DNA from: Pseudobowmanella zhangzhouensis
Lineage (GTDB): Bacteria > Pseudomonadota > Gammaproteobacteria > Enterobacterales > Alteromonadaceae
DNA: 64,000 bases
Assembly: GCF_042662685.1 (NCBI RefSeq)
Contig: NZ_JBHSYO010000006.1
Span: 124,001-188,000 of the forward strand
Direction of reading: 5' to 3'
Of this stretch, positions 52,652-62,700 are shown piece by piece. Each line of letters starts with the position of its first letter. The first letter of the stretch is position 1. The position numbers and the translations under genes are program-made. The notes beneath the pieces were generated by a model that saw only the letters and a program-made list of their open reading frames with translations, made no database searches and was not told the origin of the DNA.

Positions 52652-53074
52652 ATGGCTTTTCACGAAAAATCCGCCTGGTGGATGCTAATTGCGCTATCCG
52701 TTTTGAGCGTTTTATACGCCAATGCGTTGTTTGGCTTGTCCGGTGATGGGCAAATCCCACCACCTAATGTACCGGTGCTGATCCGCTATACCGTTGCGCT
52801 AGTGATTGTCGCCGTAATTGGGCACATCATTATTGCCGCCACGGCTCCATCAGACGCCAATGCCGAACCGGATGAGCGCGAGCGCAAAATTTTTGACCGT
52901 GCAGGGCGAATTTCCGGGTTTGTGTTTGGCTTTGGCGTGGTCAGTGCGATGTTATTCTATTTGTTCCAGAGCAATGGCGACGCACTGTTTTATGGTGTCT
53001 TCGCCTGTCTGGTTGCTTCACAACTGGTGGAATATCTGGTGAAGATTTATTTGTATCGTACGGCGTTAGACTAA
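52652..53074 (+). CDS. Four-helix membrane protein paired with an XRE regulator
   Basis: This 140-residue protein has helices near 9-29, 43-63, 90-107 and 112-131, with a charged cytoplasmic loop ANAEPDERERKIFDRAGR. This small type (often called DUF2178-like) is commonly encoded with a downstream YozG-like XRE regulator. Stop and start overlap (TAATG) with the regulator gene. Role unknown. Confidence 0.7.
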   Translation: MAFHEKSAWWMLIALSVLSVLYANALFGLSGDGQIPPPNVPVLIRYTVALVIVAVIGHIIIAATAPSDANAEPDERERKIFDRAGRISGFVFGFGVVSAMLFYLFQSNGDALFYGVFACLVASQLVEYLVKIYLYRTALD

Positions 53075-53295
53075 TGGCGAAAGCATTTCCTATCAGTAAC
53101 CGGGTGCGTGAAGTTCGCGAACAGCGCGGTGATATGACGCAGTCCGACCTGGGTAAACTGGTCGGCGTGACGCGCCAGACCATTGCCGCCATCGAGCAGG
53201 AACGCTATTCGCCCAGTCTGGAAACCGCCTTTCGCATCGCCCGTGAGTTTGGCGTCAGTATCGATAGCTTATTTAGCTGGAAAGAAGACGCCTGA
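53074..53295 (+). CDS. XRE-family repressor, YozG-like
   Basis: This 73-residue protein is almost entirely an HTH_3 domain (NRVREVREQRG, TQSDLGKLVGVTRQTIAAIEQERYSPSLETAFRIAREF). Such stand-alone regulators autoregulate and control the adjacent membrane gene. It overlaps the previous gene by one base, and the operon promoter bears fitting palindromes. Confidence 0.85.
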   Translation: MAKAFPISNRVREVREQRGDMTQSDLGKLVGVTRQTIAAIEQERYSPSLETAFRIAREFGVSIDSLFSWKEDA

Positions 53296-53346
53296 CCCAT
53301 TGCTCTGCTATGGTGATTGGCGTCCACCTTCAACAAGGAAAGTCTT

Positions 53347-53727
53347 ATGCAACGTGTCACCGGCATTGGCGGTATCTTTTTTAAAGCCACAGATCCCAAA
53401 GCACTTAGCGCCTGGTATCAACAACATTTGGGCATTGATGTGGCAAATTGGGGTGGCGCGGTGTTTGAATGGGGTGGTGATAATAGCCCTAAAGGTATGA
53501 CTATCTGGAGCCCGTTTGCTGCTGACACTCAATATATGTCACCGGGAACCGCCAGTTTTATGCTTAATTTTCGCGTAGCCGATCTGGATGCCTTGCTAGC
53601 CCTGTTAAAAGAGGAAGGCTGCCAGGTAATGGATGAGACGGAATCATCTGAACAGGGCAAGTTTGGCTGGGTAATTGACCCTGAAGGCAACAAAGTCGAA
53701 TTATGGCAGCCTGCAGAAGGCATGTGA
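53347..53727 (+). CDS. VOC-family (glyoxalase-like) protein
   Basis: This 126-residue protein starts at the ATG at 53347 with AAGGAAAG upstream. It has the VOC beta-alpha-beta repeats: IGGIFFKATDPKALSAWYQQHLG, FRVADLDALL, and WVIDPEGNKVELWQP, whose final Glu is a metal ligand in the family. It is a likely dioxygenase, lyase or resistance-type fold, with substrate unknown. Confidence 0.8.
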   Translation: MQRVTGIGGIFFKATDPKALSAWYQQHLGIDVANWGGAVFEWGGDNSPKGMTIWSPFAADTQYMSPGTASFMLNFRVADLDALLALLKEEGCQVMDETESSEQGKFGWVIDPEGNKVELWQPAEGM

Positions 53728-53830
53728 CGCAGAATAAAGCGCTACGCATAGCTGTCGACGCATGTGCATTCAGAAAAGGCTTTAACATTGCGACAGATAT
53801 GACTAGTCTGAAGCTATCTGTAATCAGTTT

Positions 53831-54550
53831 GTGAACCCTATGAATTGGCGTCTTGGGTGTTTTCTCGCAATGATATGTTGGTGTAGTTCCCACGCTACGG
53901 CGCAGTTATCGGTGATGGTCTACACGGAAAATTCTCCCCCCTACCAACTACAGGGTAAACATCAGGTAGAAGGACTTAGTACCGAGAAAGTCCGTGCCAT
54001 TTTGCAGCTAGCGGATATAGATGCCACGATTGAAATGATGCCTTGGGCTCGCGCACTGCAAGTCTCCTCTCGCCAGTCTAATGCGCTTATCTACGCAATT
54101 GCACGAACACCCGAACGCGAACCTTACTTCACTTGGATCGCGCCCGTCGCCAATTTCAAATTAGGTGTCATCACCCTGCGTAAACGTCAGGATCTTACAT
54201 TGACTGACGAGATGACACTGGGCCATCTGACTGTCGCGTCCCAACGGGATGACATTGCCTCTTTCTGGCTGGAAAAGCATGGCTTTGTAGAAAACAGGAA
54301 TAAATTGCTGTGCGCCGACATTGTCTGCTCCTGGACCCTGCTTAAAAATAGCGGTGTAGATTTTATTATTGAAGATCCCAAACTGATCGCTGCCACCGCG
54401 CCGTTAGTCGGGTTAACCGCAGACGATATCATGTTGCAATTCACCATAGATGAACTAGACGTGGTGGGCTATCTGGCCGCCAACAAGCAGTTAAATCCCA
54501 TCATCCTCGACAAGCTTATCCGCGCAGCTACCGATTTAGGTTTTCATTAA
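53831..54550 (+). CDS. Periplasmic family-3 solute-binding-like protein, orphan
   Basis: This protein of about 239 residues starts at a GTG (53831) or the ATG at 53840. It has a signal peptide ending near HATAQ, then VYTENSPPYQ and the STEKVRAILQLADI pattern of SBP_bac_3 proteins, with PWARAL. No transporter genes are adjacent. It is the same general type as the orphan at 41.5-42.2 kb. Confidence 0.7.
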   Translation: MNPMNWRLGCFLAMICWCSSHATAQLSVMVYTENSPPYQLQGKHQVEGLSTEKVRAILQLADIDATIEMMPWARALQVSSRQSNALIYAIARTPEREPYFTWIAPVANFKLGVITLRKRQDLTLTDEMTLGHLTVASQRDDIASFWLEKHGFVENRNKLLCADIVCSWTLLKNSGVDFIIEDPKLIAATAPLVGLTADDIMLQFTIDELDVVGYLAANKQLNPIILDKLIRAATDLGFH

Positions 54551-54564
54551 CAGGTGCAATGAGC

Positions 54565-55482
54565 CTATTCAGGCAAAGGAATAAACTCTTCTTCATCACC
54601 CGGGACTTTAGGGAATTTGCCTGCCCGCCAGTCTGCTTTGGCTTGCTCGATAAAGGCTTTGTCTGTTGAGGCAAAATTCCATTCCAAATAACGGGTTGTC
54701 ATCTTTTCACCGCCAACCAAGGCTATCCGCGAGGGAGCATGTGCGACCACTTCCACATCGCTACCGGGCGTCAGTATCCCCATTTCGTGTTGCTGAATGG
54801 TTTGACCCGCCACTTGCACACTACCACTGGCAATATACAGTCCCCGCTCCTGCGTCTCTGGTAAATGTAATCGCTGGCCGGCCTGTAAGTGCGCTTCGAT
54901 ATACAGGGTGTCAGCAAAGGTTTTGACCGGTGATGTGTGCCCATAGGCGCTGCCCATCATCACCCGCACCGGCACACCGTCTACCTCTACTGATGGAATA
55001 TGCGCCGACGGGTAATGGTAAAACGCAGGCGGCACCTGTTGTAGCTCCTCCGGCAATGCCAACCACAATTGCAGGGCATGCAGGCTGTGTTCACGCTCAC
55101 GCACTTCGGGGCGTTCTCGCTCAGAATGCACAATGCCACGCCCCGCCACCATCAGGTTAATATCACCGGGAATGATGACCTGCTCATTACCCAAGGAATC
55201 CCGATGCAGCATTTCTCCCTCAAACAAGTAGGTAACGGTGGCCAGATGGATATGTGGATGAGGACGGACATTCACACCTTTCCCCGCAGCAAAGGTCACC
55301 GGCCCCATATGATCAAAGAACAACCAGGGGCCGACCATGCGTTTTCCAGATGCGGGTAACACGCGGCGCACTGAAAACTCACCTAAATCACGGCTTTTAG
55401 GCTGAATGACTTTCACGACCAGACTGCCGGAGATTTCATGACAAGGGGCATTAGTTGGGTTTTCGCTGTATGTATTCATCAT
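54565..55482 (-). CDS. Pirin family protein
   Basis: This 305-residue bicupin has the metal site PHPHIHLATVTYLFEGEMLHRDSLG (three His and a Glu, as in pirins), then GRGIVHSER and a C-terminal cupin with GEKMTTRYLEWNF. Bacterial pirins include quercetinases and regulators of central metabolism, and which applies here is unknown. A longer C-terminal region than in human pirin is normal for this bacterial group. Confidence 0.85.
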   Translation of the reverse strand: MMNTYSENPTNAPCHEISGSLVVKVIQPKSRDLGEFSVRRVLPASGKRMVGPWLFFDHMGPVTFAAGKGVNVRPHPHIHLATVTYLFEGEMLHRDSLGNEQVIIPGDINLMVAGRGIVHSERERPEVREREHSLHALQLWLALPEELQQVPPAFYHYPSAHIPSVEVDGVPVRVMMGSAYGHTSPVKTFADTLYIEAHLQAGQRLHLPETQERGLYIASGSVQVAGQTIQQHEMGILTPGSDVEVVAHAPSRIALVGGEKMTTRYLEWNFASTDKAFIEQAKADWRAGKFPKVPGDEEEFIPLPE

Positions 55483-55609
55483 TTTCCTCGTTTAGAAGCT
55501 ATTACCCTACAGCCGAGCGACAGGATCAATTGCATGCTTATGTTTTTCCAATTAACCTGCCTAACTCAATGTTAAATATAATATTTCGAGCAAATATAGG
55601 GAGATTACC

Positions 55610-56026
55610 ATGTCAGTTCTACGCACCATTCTGGCCGTTTTGCTGGGATTATTCATTGGTAGCATCGTCAATATGGCGCTCATCATGCTCGGAAGTGAAG
55701 TGATAAGCGCCCCACCAGGAGTCGATGTCACCACCGCTGAGGGGTTAAAAGCAGGCATGGCACTGATGGAACCCAGACACTTTCTATTTCCGTGGCTAGC
55801 CCATGCAGCAGGTACACTGGTTGGTGCGCTACTCGCTTGCTGGATAAGTAAAGAGCATGGGAAATTAGCTGCCTATATTATCGGTTTTGCGTTTTTGCTA
55901 GGTGGTGTAGCAAATGTCCTGATGCTGCCCTCACCCTTGTGGTTCACCCTTGTGGACTTGAGCCTGGCTTATTTGCCCATGGCCTGGCTGGCGCTGCGTT
56001 TACGTTCAAAAATATTGTCAAAATAA
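55610..56026 (+). CDS. Four-helix membrane protein, unknown
   Basis: This 138-residue protein has four hydrophobic segments (about 5-27, 60-82, 87-108, 112-131), with HAAGTLVGALLACWIS in the second. The form recalls small conserved inner-membrane proteins of unknown function. AGGGAG precedes the ATG. It may be cotranscribed with the downstream DUF350 gene, 22 bases away. Confidence 0.65.
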   Translation: MSVLRTILAVLLGLFIGSIVNMALIMLGSEVISAPPGVDVTTAEGLKAGMALMEPRHFLFPWLAHAAGTLVGALLACWISKEHGKLAAYIIGFAFLLGGVANVLMLPSPLWFTLVDLSLAYLPMAWLALRLRSKILSK

Positions 56027-56048
56027 GTCGTTATCTGGAGTTTGAGTT

Positions 56049-56279
56049 ATGCAATGGGATTTGATCCTCGCCAGTCTTATCAATTTATCGGTAAATTTAT
56101 TGTATACCCTGGTGGCCCTGTTTATCGCCGTCGTGGCGCTGATCACCATCGACCGTAAGCTATTGAAAAATATTGATATCCAGGAAGAACTGAAAAACAA
56201 AAATATCGCGGTGGCGATTTTTGCCTCATCCATCATGTTATTTGTGGCGCTGATCATCAGCTTTGGATTCAAAGGTTAA
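56049..56279 (+). CDS. DUF350-like small membrane protein
   Basis: This is a 76-residue protein with two helices (about 10-32 and 53-72) and a charged loop KLLKNIDIQEELKNKN. The layout matches half of the DUF350 family (YjfL-type), whose members occur next to ATP-grasp and envelope genes. Its stop shares one base with the next start (TAATG), so it is coupled. Confidence 0.65.
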   Translation: MQWDLILASLINLSVNLLYTLVALFIAVVALITIDRKLLKNIDIQEELKNKNIAVAIFASSIMLFVALIISFGFKG

Positions 56280-57109
56280 TGGGATCCTGGCGCTGGAAAC
56301 TCAGTTTTCTCAGCCTGTTTCTGTTGTTGGCCTGGTTGAAGTCCTTCCAACAGCATAATTCGGATAAAGCGCTCAACACACAGATCGAGACAAGCGCCAA
56401 TCACATGCCTGCCTATTTGTTTAATGCGGAGTATTTGGCTGGCTTCGTTAAGTTTGAAAACGAACAGCGCCTGATCACCGAGCCGGATATCCATGCTGCC
56501 CTTGCACGCATATTCCCTGACGAGCGGCACAAAATCGGCGTACTCAGCTGGTACAACAGTCGCCGCGATGTGGGCACACTGACCGCCGCGGGGGAAGATT
56601 TCCAACAACACTTCGTCAACAGCTATCTGGTCGGGATCCGGCCGTTTGCCGTCGACAATGACTGGCTGCCCTTATACGTGCTGGCCAAGCGCAAGACCTA
56701 CCAACTGGATCAGCAACAATATGGTCAGGGGGATGTTTGGCAAACTTCGGCTGCAGCGTATTCACGCCTGCGTGGGGATTGCGAAGATCATGCGCTGGCG
56801 TTGGCAGACTGGCTGATTTCCGAGGGGTTAGACGCGCGCGTTGCCATTGGTAAATACCGTGGTGAAGGCCATGCCTGGGTCGTGGTATTTAAGGACAATC
56901 AACAATATCTGCTGGAGGCCACCTCCAAATCCCGCTTGCGCAACTGGAATTACTATCCATTAGTACAACTGGCTACGGGCTATGTGCCACAATATATGTT
57001 TAACCGCAGTCAGCTCTGGGCACTGACCGGCAGCGACGGCATCCGCGATTATCAGCATTCACAATGGCAATTGCGCTCCCAATACACCCGCACGGCTGAG
57101 GCACCATGA
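56279..57109 (+). CDS. Membrane-anchored transglutaminase-like protease
   Basis: This 276-residue protein has an N-terminal signal-anchor (SFLSLFLLLAWL). The transglutaminase core carries Cys168 (RGDCEDHA), His198 (GEGHAWVV) and a third residue in YLLEATSK. It belongs to the bacterial transglutaminase-like cysteine proteinase group. It is coupled to a DUF350 gene before and a GNAT-like gene after, by overlapping start/stop codons. Confidence 0.8.
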   Translation: MGSWRWKLSFLSLFLLLAWLKSFQQHNSDKALNTQIETSANHMPAYLFNAEYLAGFVKFENEQRLITEPDIHAALARIFPDERHKIGVLSWYNSRRDVGTLTAAGEDFQQHFVNSYLVGIRPFAVDNDWLPLYVLAKRKTYQLDQQQYGQGDVWQTSAAAYSRLRGDCEDHALALADWLISEGLDARVAIGKYRGEGHAWVVVFKDNQQYLLEATSKSRLRNWNYYPLVQLATGYVPQYMFNRSQLWALTGSDGIRDYQHSQWQLRSQYTRTAEAP

Positions 57110-57615
57110 ACAGCTTGTTGCGCGGATTGATATTGCTGTTGGGTGTTTTCAGCATGCTGACCCACGGGGCTACAGCGCCTCCATTGTTGCCGGCGCGACA
57201 TACGCTCGGCGAGATTAGCTTGCTAAAAGTTGATCCCAACCGGTATGAAGAAGATTATCAGGCACTGATGCGGGCCAGATTGACCATCCGCCAACAACTG
57301 GGGAGTGAGTGGCCGCAGGACGACTTTACTGCAGAGCAAAGCCGCCAGACCCTGATAGATGATTTGCGAGCCTTTGAAAACGGTGAGAACTACACCCTGC
57401 ATATTGTCGATAAAGACGGTGCCATTATCGGCTGTTTATACCTGACCCCCTCGTTTACTGAGCGCACCGTTGAAGGCTATTACTGGCTGATACCGGATAA
57501 ACAGCAAGCAGGGTTAACCGAACGCCTTGCAGCCGATGTAAGCCAATGGCTCACCGGCTATTGGCCGGTAGAACAAGTGAAGTTTCGTTTTAATCATCCA
57601 CCCACAGCGCAATAA
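57106..57615 (+). CDS. GNAT-fold protein with an apparent signal peptide
   Basis: This 169-residue protein has a hydrophobic N-terminus ending THGATAPP, which looks like a cleavable signal peptide. The remainder (DYQALMRARLTIRQQLGSEWPQDDFT, GCLYLTPSF, YYWLIPDKQ) resembles a known GNAT acetyltransferase subgroup that is normally cytoplasmic. Acetyl-CoA is absent from the periplasm, so an exported GNAT is odd. It may bind another ligand. It overlaps the transglutaminase gene by four bases. Confidence 0.65.
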   Translation: MNSLLRGLILLLGVFSMLTHGATAPPLLPARHTLGEISLLKVDPNRYEEDYQALMRARLTIRQQLGSEWPQDDFTAEQSRQTLIDDLRAFENGENYTLHIVDKDGAIIGCLYLTPSFTERTVEGYYWLIPDKQQAGLTERLAADVSQWLTGYWPVEQVKFRFNHPPTAQ

Positions 57616-57626
57616 TCAGACACAAA

Positions 57627-57650
57627 AAAACCGGCGCTAAGCCGGTTTTT
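57627..57650. terminator. Bidirectional terminator
   Basis: AAAACCGGC, loop GCTAA, GCCGGTTTTT. It serves the GNAT-like gene and the convergent DUF481 gene. Confidence 0.88.
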
Positions 57651-57665
57651 GCTGTTCAAGCTAGA

Positions 57666-58451
57666 TCAAAAGAAGGTATACACCAACGTCACTGCGGTTT
57701 CGGTGTCCAGATTCTCTTTATCTTCTGCCACCTGGCTATTGTGATTCAGAGTTAATGTCACTTTCATTGCCAGTGAGCCGTTAATCTTGGCGGTTAACGA
57801 GGTTTCAGATTTTGACTTGGTATTGTCCTGACCGACTTCCGTACTGAGCAACTGACGGAAAGTAGAGGTGTCTGAAATCTTCCACTGATAATCGGCGGCA
57901 CCACGAACAATCAAACCGTTCTGGCTCTCGCCAGAGTCGGTTTTAGCAAACGAGTAACCCGGACCGATACTGTAGTTGAAACTGCTGCTCTCGTCTTTCC
58001 ACAGCTGTTGGCCCCAACCGCCGGCTAACGTGCCCTGATAGTCATAGCCACTGAAGCGGTTATCTTCATAAGACGCGTATGCGAATAAACGATGGTTAGG
58101 ATTTTCTAACTTGTAGCTGCCCTGCGCCGACACAAAGACTTTCTGATCTTTGACTTTTTCCTCGTCCGCATTGCCATCGCGACGGTACAGGCCTTCAGCA
58201 ATGTAATCGTTACTCCACTGCTCCAGTTCCTGGTGGGCATTAATCTTGGCTTTAATCGTCGAGGTTTCGGTGTTACCCGTGGTAACGATCACACCTAATT
58301 CACCGTCCATCGTGAATTCTTTGGCGTCAGCGCCTGTACCTTCTGCCGGACTGCTGTTTTCGGCCATATACAATTTGGCCATAATATCGATTTGTGCATT
58401 ACTGACGAAAGGCGTAAGGGCCAGTAAAGACACAGCAAGTTTTTTCATCAT
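57666..58451 (-). CDS. DUF481 outer-membrane beta-barrel, YdiY-like
   Basis: This 261-residue protein has a signal peptide (cleavage near SNAQ) and alternating amphipathic strands. GVIVTTGNTETSTIKAK is the DUF481 hallmark, and the C-terminal residue is Phe (YTFF), as required for barrel assembly. YdiY is acid-induced in E. coli. No specific function is known. Confidence 0.85.
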   Translation of the reverse strand: MMKKLAVSLLALTPFVSNAQIDIMAKLYMAENSSPAEGTGADAKEFTMDGELGVIVTTGNTETSTIKAKINAHQELEQWSNDYIAEGLYRRDGNADEEKVKDQKVFVSAQGSYKLENPNHRLFAYASYEDNRFSGYDYQGTLAGGWGQQLWKDESSSFNYSIGPGYSFAKTDSGESQNGLIVRGAADYQWKISDTSTFRQLLSTEVGQDNTKSKSETSLTAKINGSLAMKVTLTLNHNSQVAEDKENLDTETAVTLVYTFF

Positions 58452-58548
58452 GAGAGCAAGTCCTTCAGCAAGTAACTATTAACTATTGGAAAACGCTGGA
58501 AATTCTAAGGGATCAATCCGCTAATGTCAGCCGAATCCTGCATAAACT

Positions 58549-59706
58549 TTACTCAGGAAGCATAGTAAACAAAAAATTCAGCGAACTTTGCCCCATGACC
58601 TGGGCAATTTGCGCTTCAGACACCTGCAAATCCAGTAACGCCTGGGTAATGGCTGCCAGCTCCGAGGTGTCTAATGCGGTGACCACCGAGCCGTCGAAAT
58701 CAGAACCCAGCGCCACATGCTCTGCGCCTACCAGCTCAATTCCATATTTCAGCATAGAGGCAATGCCACTTGGGCTGGTATCGCACACAGCGGCTGGCCA
58801 GTAACCGATGGCAATAATGCCACCTTTGGCGGCAATCGCCTGCATCAGTTCATCGGAGATATTGCGGGGTGTATCGCACAGCCCCTTAAATCCGGTGTGC
58901 GACACGACAATCGGGCGTTGGGTTTGCGCCAGCACGTCTCTGACCACCTGCTCTGAAGAGTGCGCAACATCGATCAGCATGCCAAGCCTATCCAGCTCAG
59001 CAACCACTTCACGGCCAAACGGGGTTAAACCCTGTTGCGAGACTCCATGCAAAGACCCGCCCAGTTCATTATCGAAGAAATGCTGCAAACCTATCATGCG
59101 ATAGCCTGCATCGTAAAAATGCTGCACATGCTCGATTTTACCTTCCAGCGGATGCGCGCCTTCCATACCCAACATCACACCCACAGGGTTGCTTGCTTTA
59201 CTCTGACGCGCTTGCATCAGCTGCTGCAAATCATCGCGACTACGTACCCAAATCAAATCACCCGCAGCATCCTGCTGAGCTTCGGCCAGCTTCTCTGCCT
59301 GATATAGCGCACGCTCGTACAGACTATTCCAGGTGCGCACCGGCCAACGTTGTGCCACCACCAGCGAGGTAATGCGATCACTGTCTGCGCCGTTTCTTTC
59401 ATAATTCTGACCACTGGGTGATTTGGTCACCACTGTTAGCATTTGTAAGGCAACGTTACCCTGTTGCAGCCGCGATAAATCCACGTGGCCGCGACTTACC
59501 CGGTCGGTAATGGCTCGTTTCCACAATAGGGTATCGGCGTGCCAGTCCATGATATTCAGTTCGCTGTGCAACCGGCTGGCCTGATTACTGATGCTGTACG
59601 GCGCGTGTGCAATCACCCGGTTAAATTGCCCTTCGAGTCCATAAGGCAGATACCAAAGCCCTGTGACGAGCAGTAAAATCGACGCGACGGCAAGCTTTTT
59701 CCACAT
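58549..59706 (-). CDS. Membrane dipeptidase (M19, renal dipeptidase family)
   Basis: I use the ATG at 59706 (AAGGA upstream), giving 385 residues with an N-terminal membrane anchor (LAVASILLLVTGLWYLPYG). A longer frame to 59775 is not supported. Zinc-site strings of M19 peptidases are DWHADT, GMEGAHPLEG, DVAHSS and VSHTGF, and they are complete. Such enzymes cleave dipeptides, often with D-residues at the C-side. It is 75 bases after the RND permease gene on the same strand. Confidence 0.88.
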   Translation of the reverse strand: MWKKLAVASILLLVTGLWYLPYGLEGQFNRVIAHAPYSISNQASRLHSELNIMDWHADTLLWKRAITDRVSRGHVDLSRLQQGNVALQMLTVVTKSPSGQNYERNGADSDRITSLVVAQRWPVRTWNSLYERALYQAEKLAEAQQDAAGDLIWVRSRDDLQQLMQARQSKASNPVGVMLGMEGAHPLEGKIEHVQHFYDAGYRMIGLQHFFDNELGGSLHGVSQQGLTPFGREVVAELDRLGMLIDVAHSSEQVVRDVLAQTQRPIVVSHTGFKGLCDTPRNISDELMQAIAAKGGIIAIGYWPAAVCDTSPSGIASMLKYGIELVGAEHVALGSDFDGSVVTALDTSELAAITQALLDLQVSEAQIAQVMGQSSLNFLFTMLPE

Positions 59707-59781
59707 GGCTTTATCCTTAAAATGGCTATGCCCAAAAATGACTTTGTCCAAAAAATATGGGGCCATCGGCCCCACATCAAA

Positions 59782-62700
59782 TTACGCTTGTTGTTCAGTC
59801 AGTTCCGCATCCGGGTGCGCACCATGGTCACGCGCCATCAGCATATACAGTGACGGTAGAACATACAGGGTAAACACCGTACCGATGGCCATGCCACAGA
59901 CCAGCACTAAGCCAATCGCATTACGCGCTTCCGCGCCGGCACCGCTGGCAAAGATTAACGGCGTATGGCCGGCAATCGTCGCGATACTGGTCATCAGCAC
60001 CGGACGTAGTCGAATAATCGATGCCTGTTGAATCGCATCCAGCTTACGGTAACCCTCTTCACGCAATTTATTAGCAAATTCCACCACTAAAATACCGTTA
60101 CGGGCAATCAGTCCAACCAGGGTTACCAGCCCTACCTGCGAATAGATGTTCAGCGTGGTGGTAAAACTATCAGTCCAGTGCGGCATAGGAGCCGGAATTT
60201 TCAGGAAAGTGAAAATCAGCGCACCAAACATCGCTAACGGCACGGAGCCGGCCAGAATCACCAGCGGGTCGCGGAAACTATTAAATTGCGCAGACAACAC
60301 CAGGAAAATCATGGTCACTGCCATCAAAAACGCTGGCAGGAACGAATTACCCTCATGGCGTAACTGACGGGATTGCCCGGTGTAATCGATGCTGTAACCC
60401 TGTGGCATCAGATTGCGCGCTTCAGTTTCCATAAAGGTCAACACATCATCCAATGGCGCAGTGGGCTGACCAGAAATTTTCACAGAGTTCATCTGCTGCA
60501 TACGGTTAATGCTGCGTGGCACGGTGTGGGTTTCCACATAGGCAATATCCGCCACGCGCACCAGATTACCGTTGGCACCCGTCACATACAGATCTTCAAT
60601 ATCCAGCGGATTTAAGCGGGCAATCCGTTTCACCTGCGGGATGACCTTGTAACTATAGCCATCCATATTAAAGCGATTGACGTAATTGCCTCCCAACAAC
60701 ACGGCTAAATCCCGTGTCACCGTTTGCAGATCCAGCCCCAGTTCAGCGACCTTCTCTTTGTCGATATGCAAGGTGGCATCTGGCTGGTCAATTTTTAAAT
60801 CCACCATAGGTGGAAACGCGAACATGCCCGATTCCATGCCCTTTTGCACCAGTTGCTGGGCAATCTGTAACATTTGCTCAGGATCGGCCTGAGAGGTCAG
60901 CACAAATTCAAACGGGAAGTTACCACCACCGGGTAATGCCGGGGGCAAAATCGGGAAAATGTTTACACCACTGAGTTGCCCAAGCTTTTGCTGAATCTCA
61001 GGCTGGATGTCGAACACGCTGCGCTCGCGCTGATTCCAGGGCTTAAGTACCATGCCCGAGAAACCACCATTGGGGAAGGATAACAGGAAGGTGAATTCCG
61101 TTTCCGGGATGGTGCGATAGGCCAAATCTGCCTGATTCACGTAATGCACGGTCTGGTCGATGGTGCTGTTAGCGGCTGTTTCGGTAATACCGAAAATAAC
61201 CCCCTGATCCTCAGTCGGTGCCAGTTCTTTGGCGGACATGATGTACATGGGCACGGTCAGCAGGGCGATCACCACCCAAAACAGATACACCGCAGGACGA
61301 TGTTGCAAAGAGCCTTGCAGCGTACGCGAATAAAAGCCGGAAAAACTATCGAATACGCCACCCAGTGGCGCGGATATTTTCTTATGCTGCTTCAACCACT
61401 GCGAACCAAGCATAGGCGATAGGGTCAATGCCACTATGGCCGATATGGACACCGCACCGGCCAAAGTAATGGCAAATTCACGGAACAGGGTACCGGTTAA
61501 GCCACCCTGGAAACCGATGGGTACGTAAACCGACACCAGCGTTACCGTCATGGCGATAATCGGCCCGGCCAGCTCTCGGGCACCGAGTAAAGCAGCCTGA
61601 TAGGGCGATTGACCTTCTTCGATATGGCGCTCAATGTTTTCCACCATCACAATGGCATCGTCCACCACCAGACCCACACTGAGCACGATCGCCAGCAGAG
61701 TCAGCAGGTTGAGGGTAAAACCAAACATTTGCATCAGGAATAACGCGCCAATCAATGACAACGGAATCGCCAGCACCGGGATCAATACAGAACGACTGAA
61801 GCCGAGGAACAAAAAGATTACCAGGATGATAATCAGCAGGGTTTCGGTCAGGGTTTTGACCACTTCATCGATGGCGGTCTGGATATATTCCGTGGAGTCG
61901 TAAGACACCATGGCCTGCATACCGGTCGGCAGCTTGGCATTGATGGCTTCCATCTCGTCACGCACCGCTTTCATCACATCCAATGCGTTGGCGGTCGGCA
62001 TTACCCACACGCCCATAAAGACGGCGGTTTGGCCCGAATAGCTGACCACTGTGTCGTAGCTGTCCGCGCCCAGTTCAACATCAGCAATATCCTGCAGACG
62101 CACCGTACCGTTTTGGTTGCGACGAATAATCAGATTCTGAAAATCACTGACAGAGCGTAAATCCGTGTCCGCGCTCAGATTCACCTGAGTCAGGGTGCCA
62201 CGGGTTTTGCCCAGTGTCGCCTGCACGTTATTCGCCACCAGCGCCGCACGCAGTTCCAGCGGTGTCACATTCAGGGCAGCCATACGCTCTGGTTTCAACC
62301 AGATCCGCATCGCATACACCCGCCCACCGAGGGTTTCGGCTTTTTGCACCCCATCCAGAGCCGCCAGACGCGGCTGAATATTACGGGTCAAAAAGTCAGT
62401 TATCTGGTTCTGATTGAGAATGTCAGAGGTAAAGCTCAGATAAGCCGCCGCGAATTCACTGTCCGCCGAGACAATACTCAGTGACGGAATCTCGGCTTCT
62501 GGCGGTAACTCCCCCCGTACCCCATTAACCTTGGCACTGATTTCTGACATCGCACGGATAGGATCCTGATTCAGTTTCAGGTGCACTTTAATATCGGAAA
62601 AGCCAAGGGATGAAGATGACTCTACGTAATCGATGCCCTCAGCCGCCGCGATAGCGCGCTCAAGTGGCGTGGTAACAAAGCCTTTGACCAGATCCGCACT

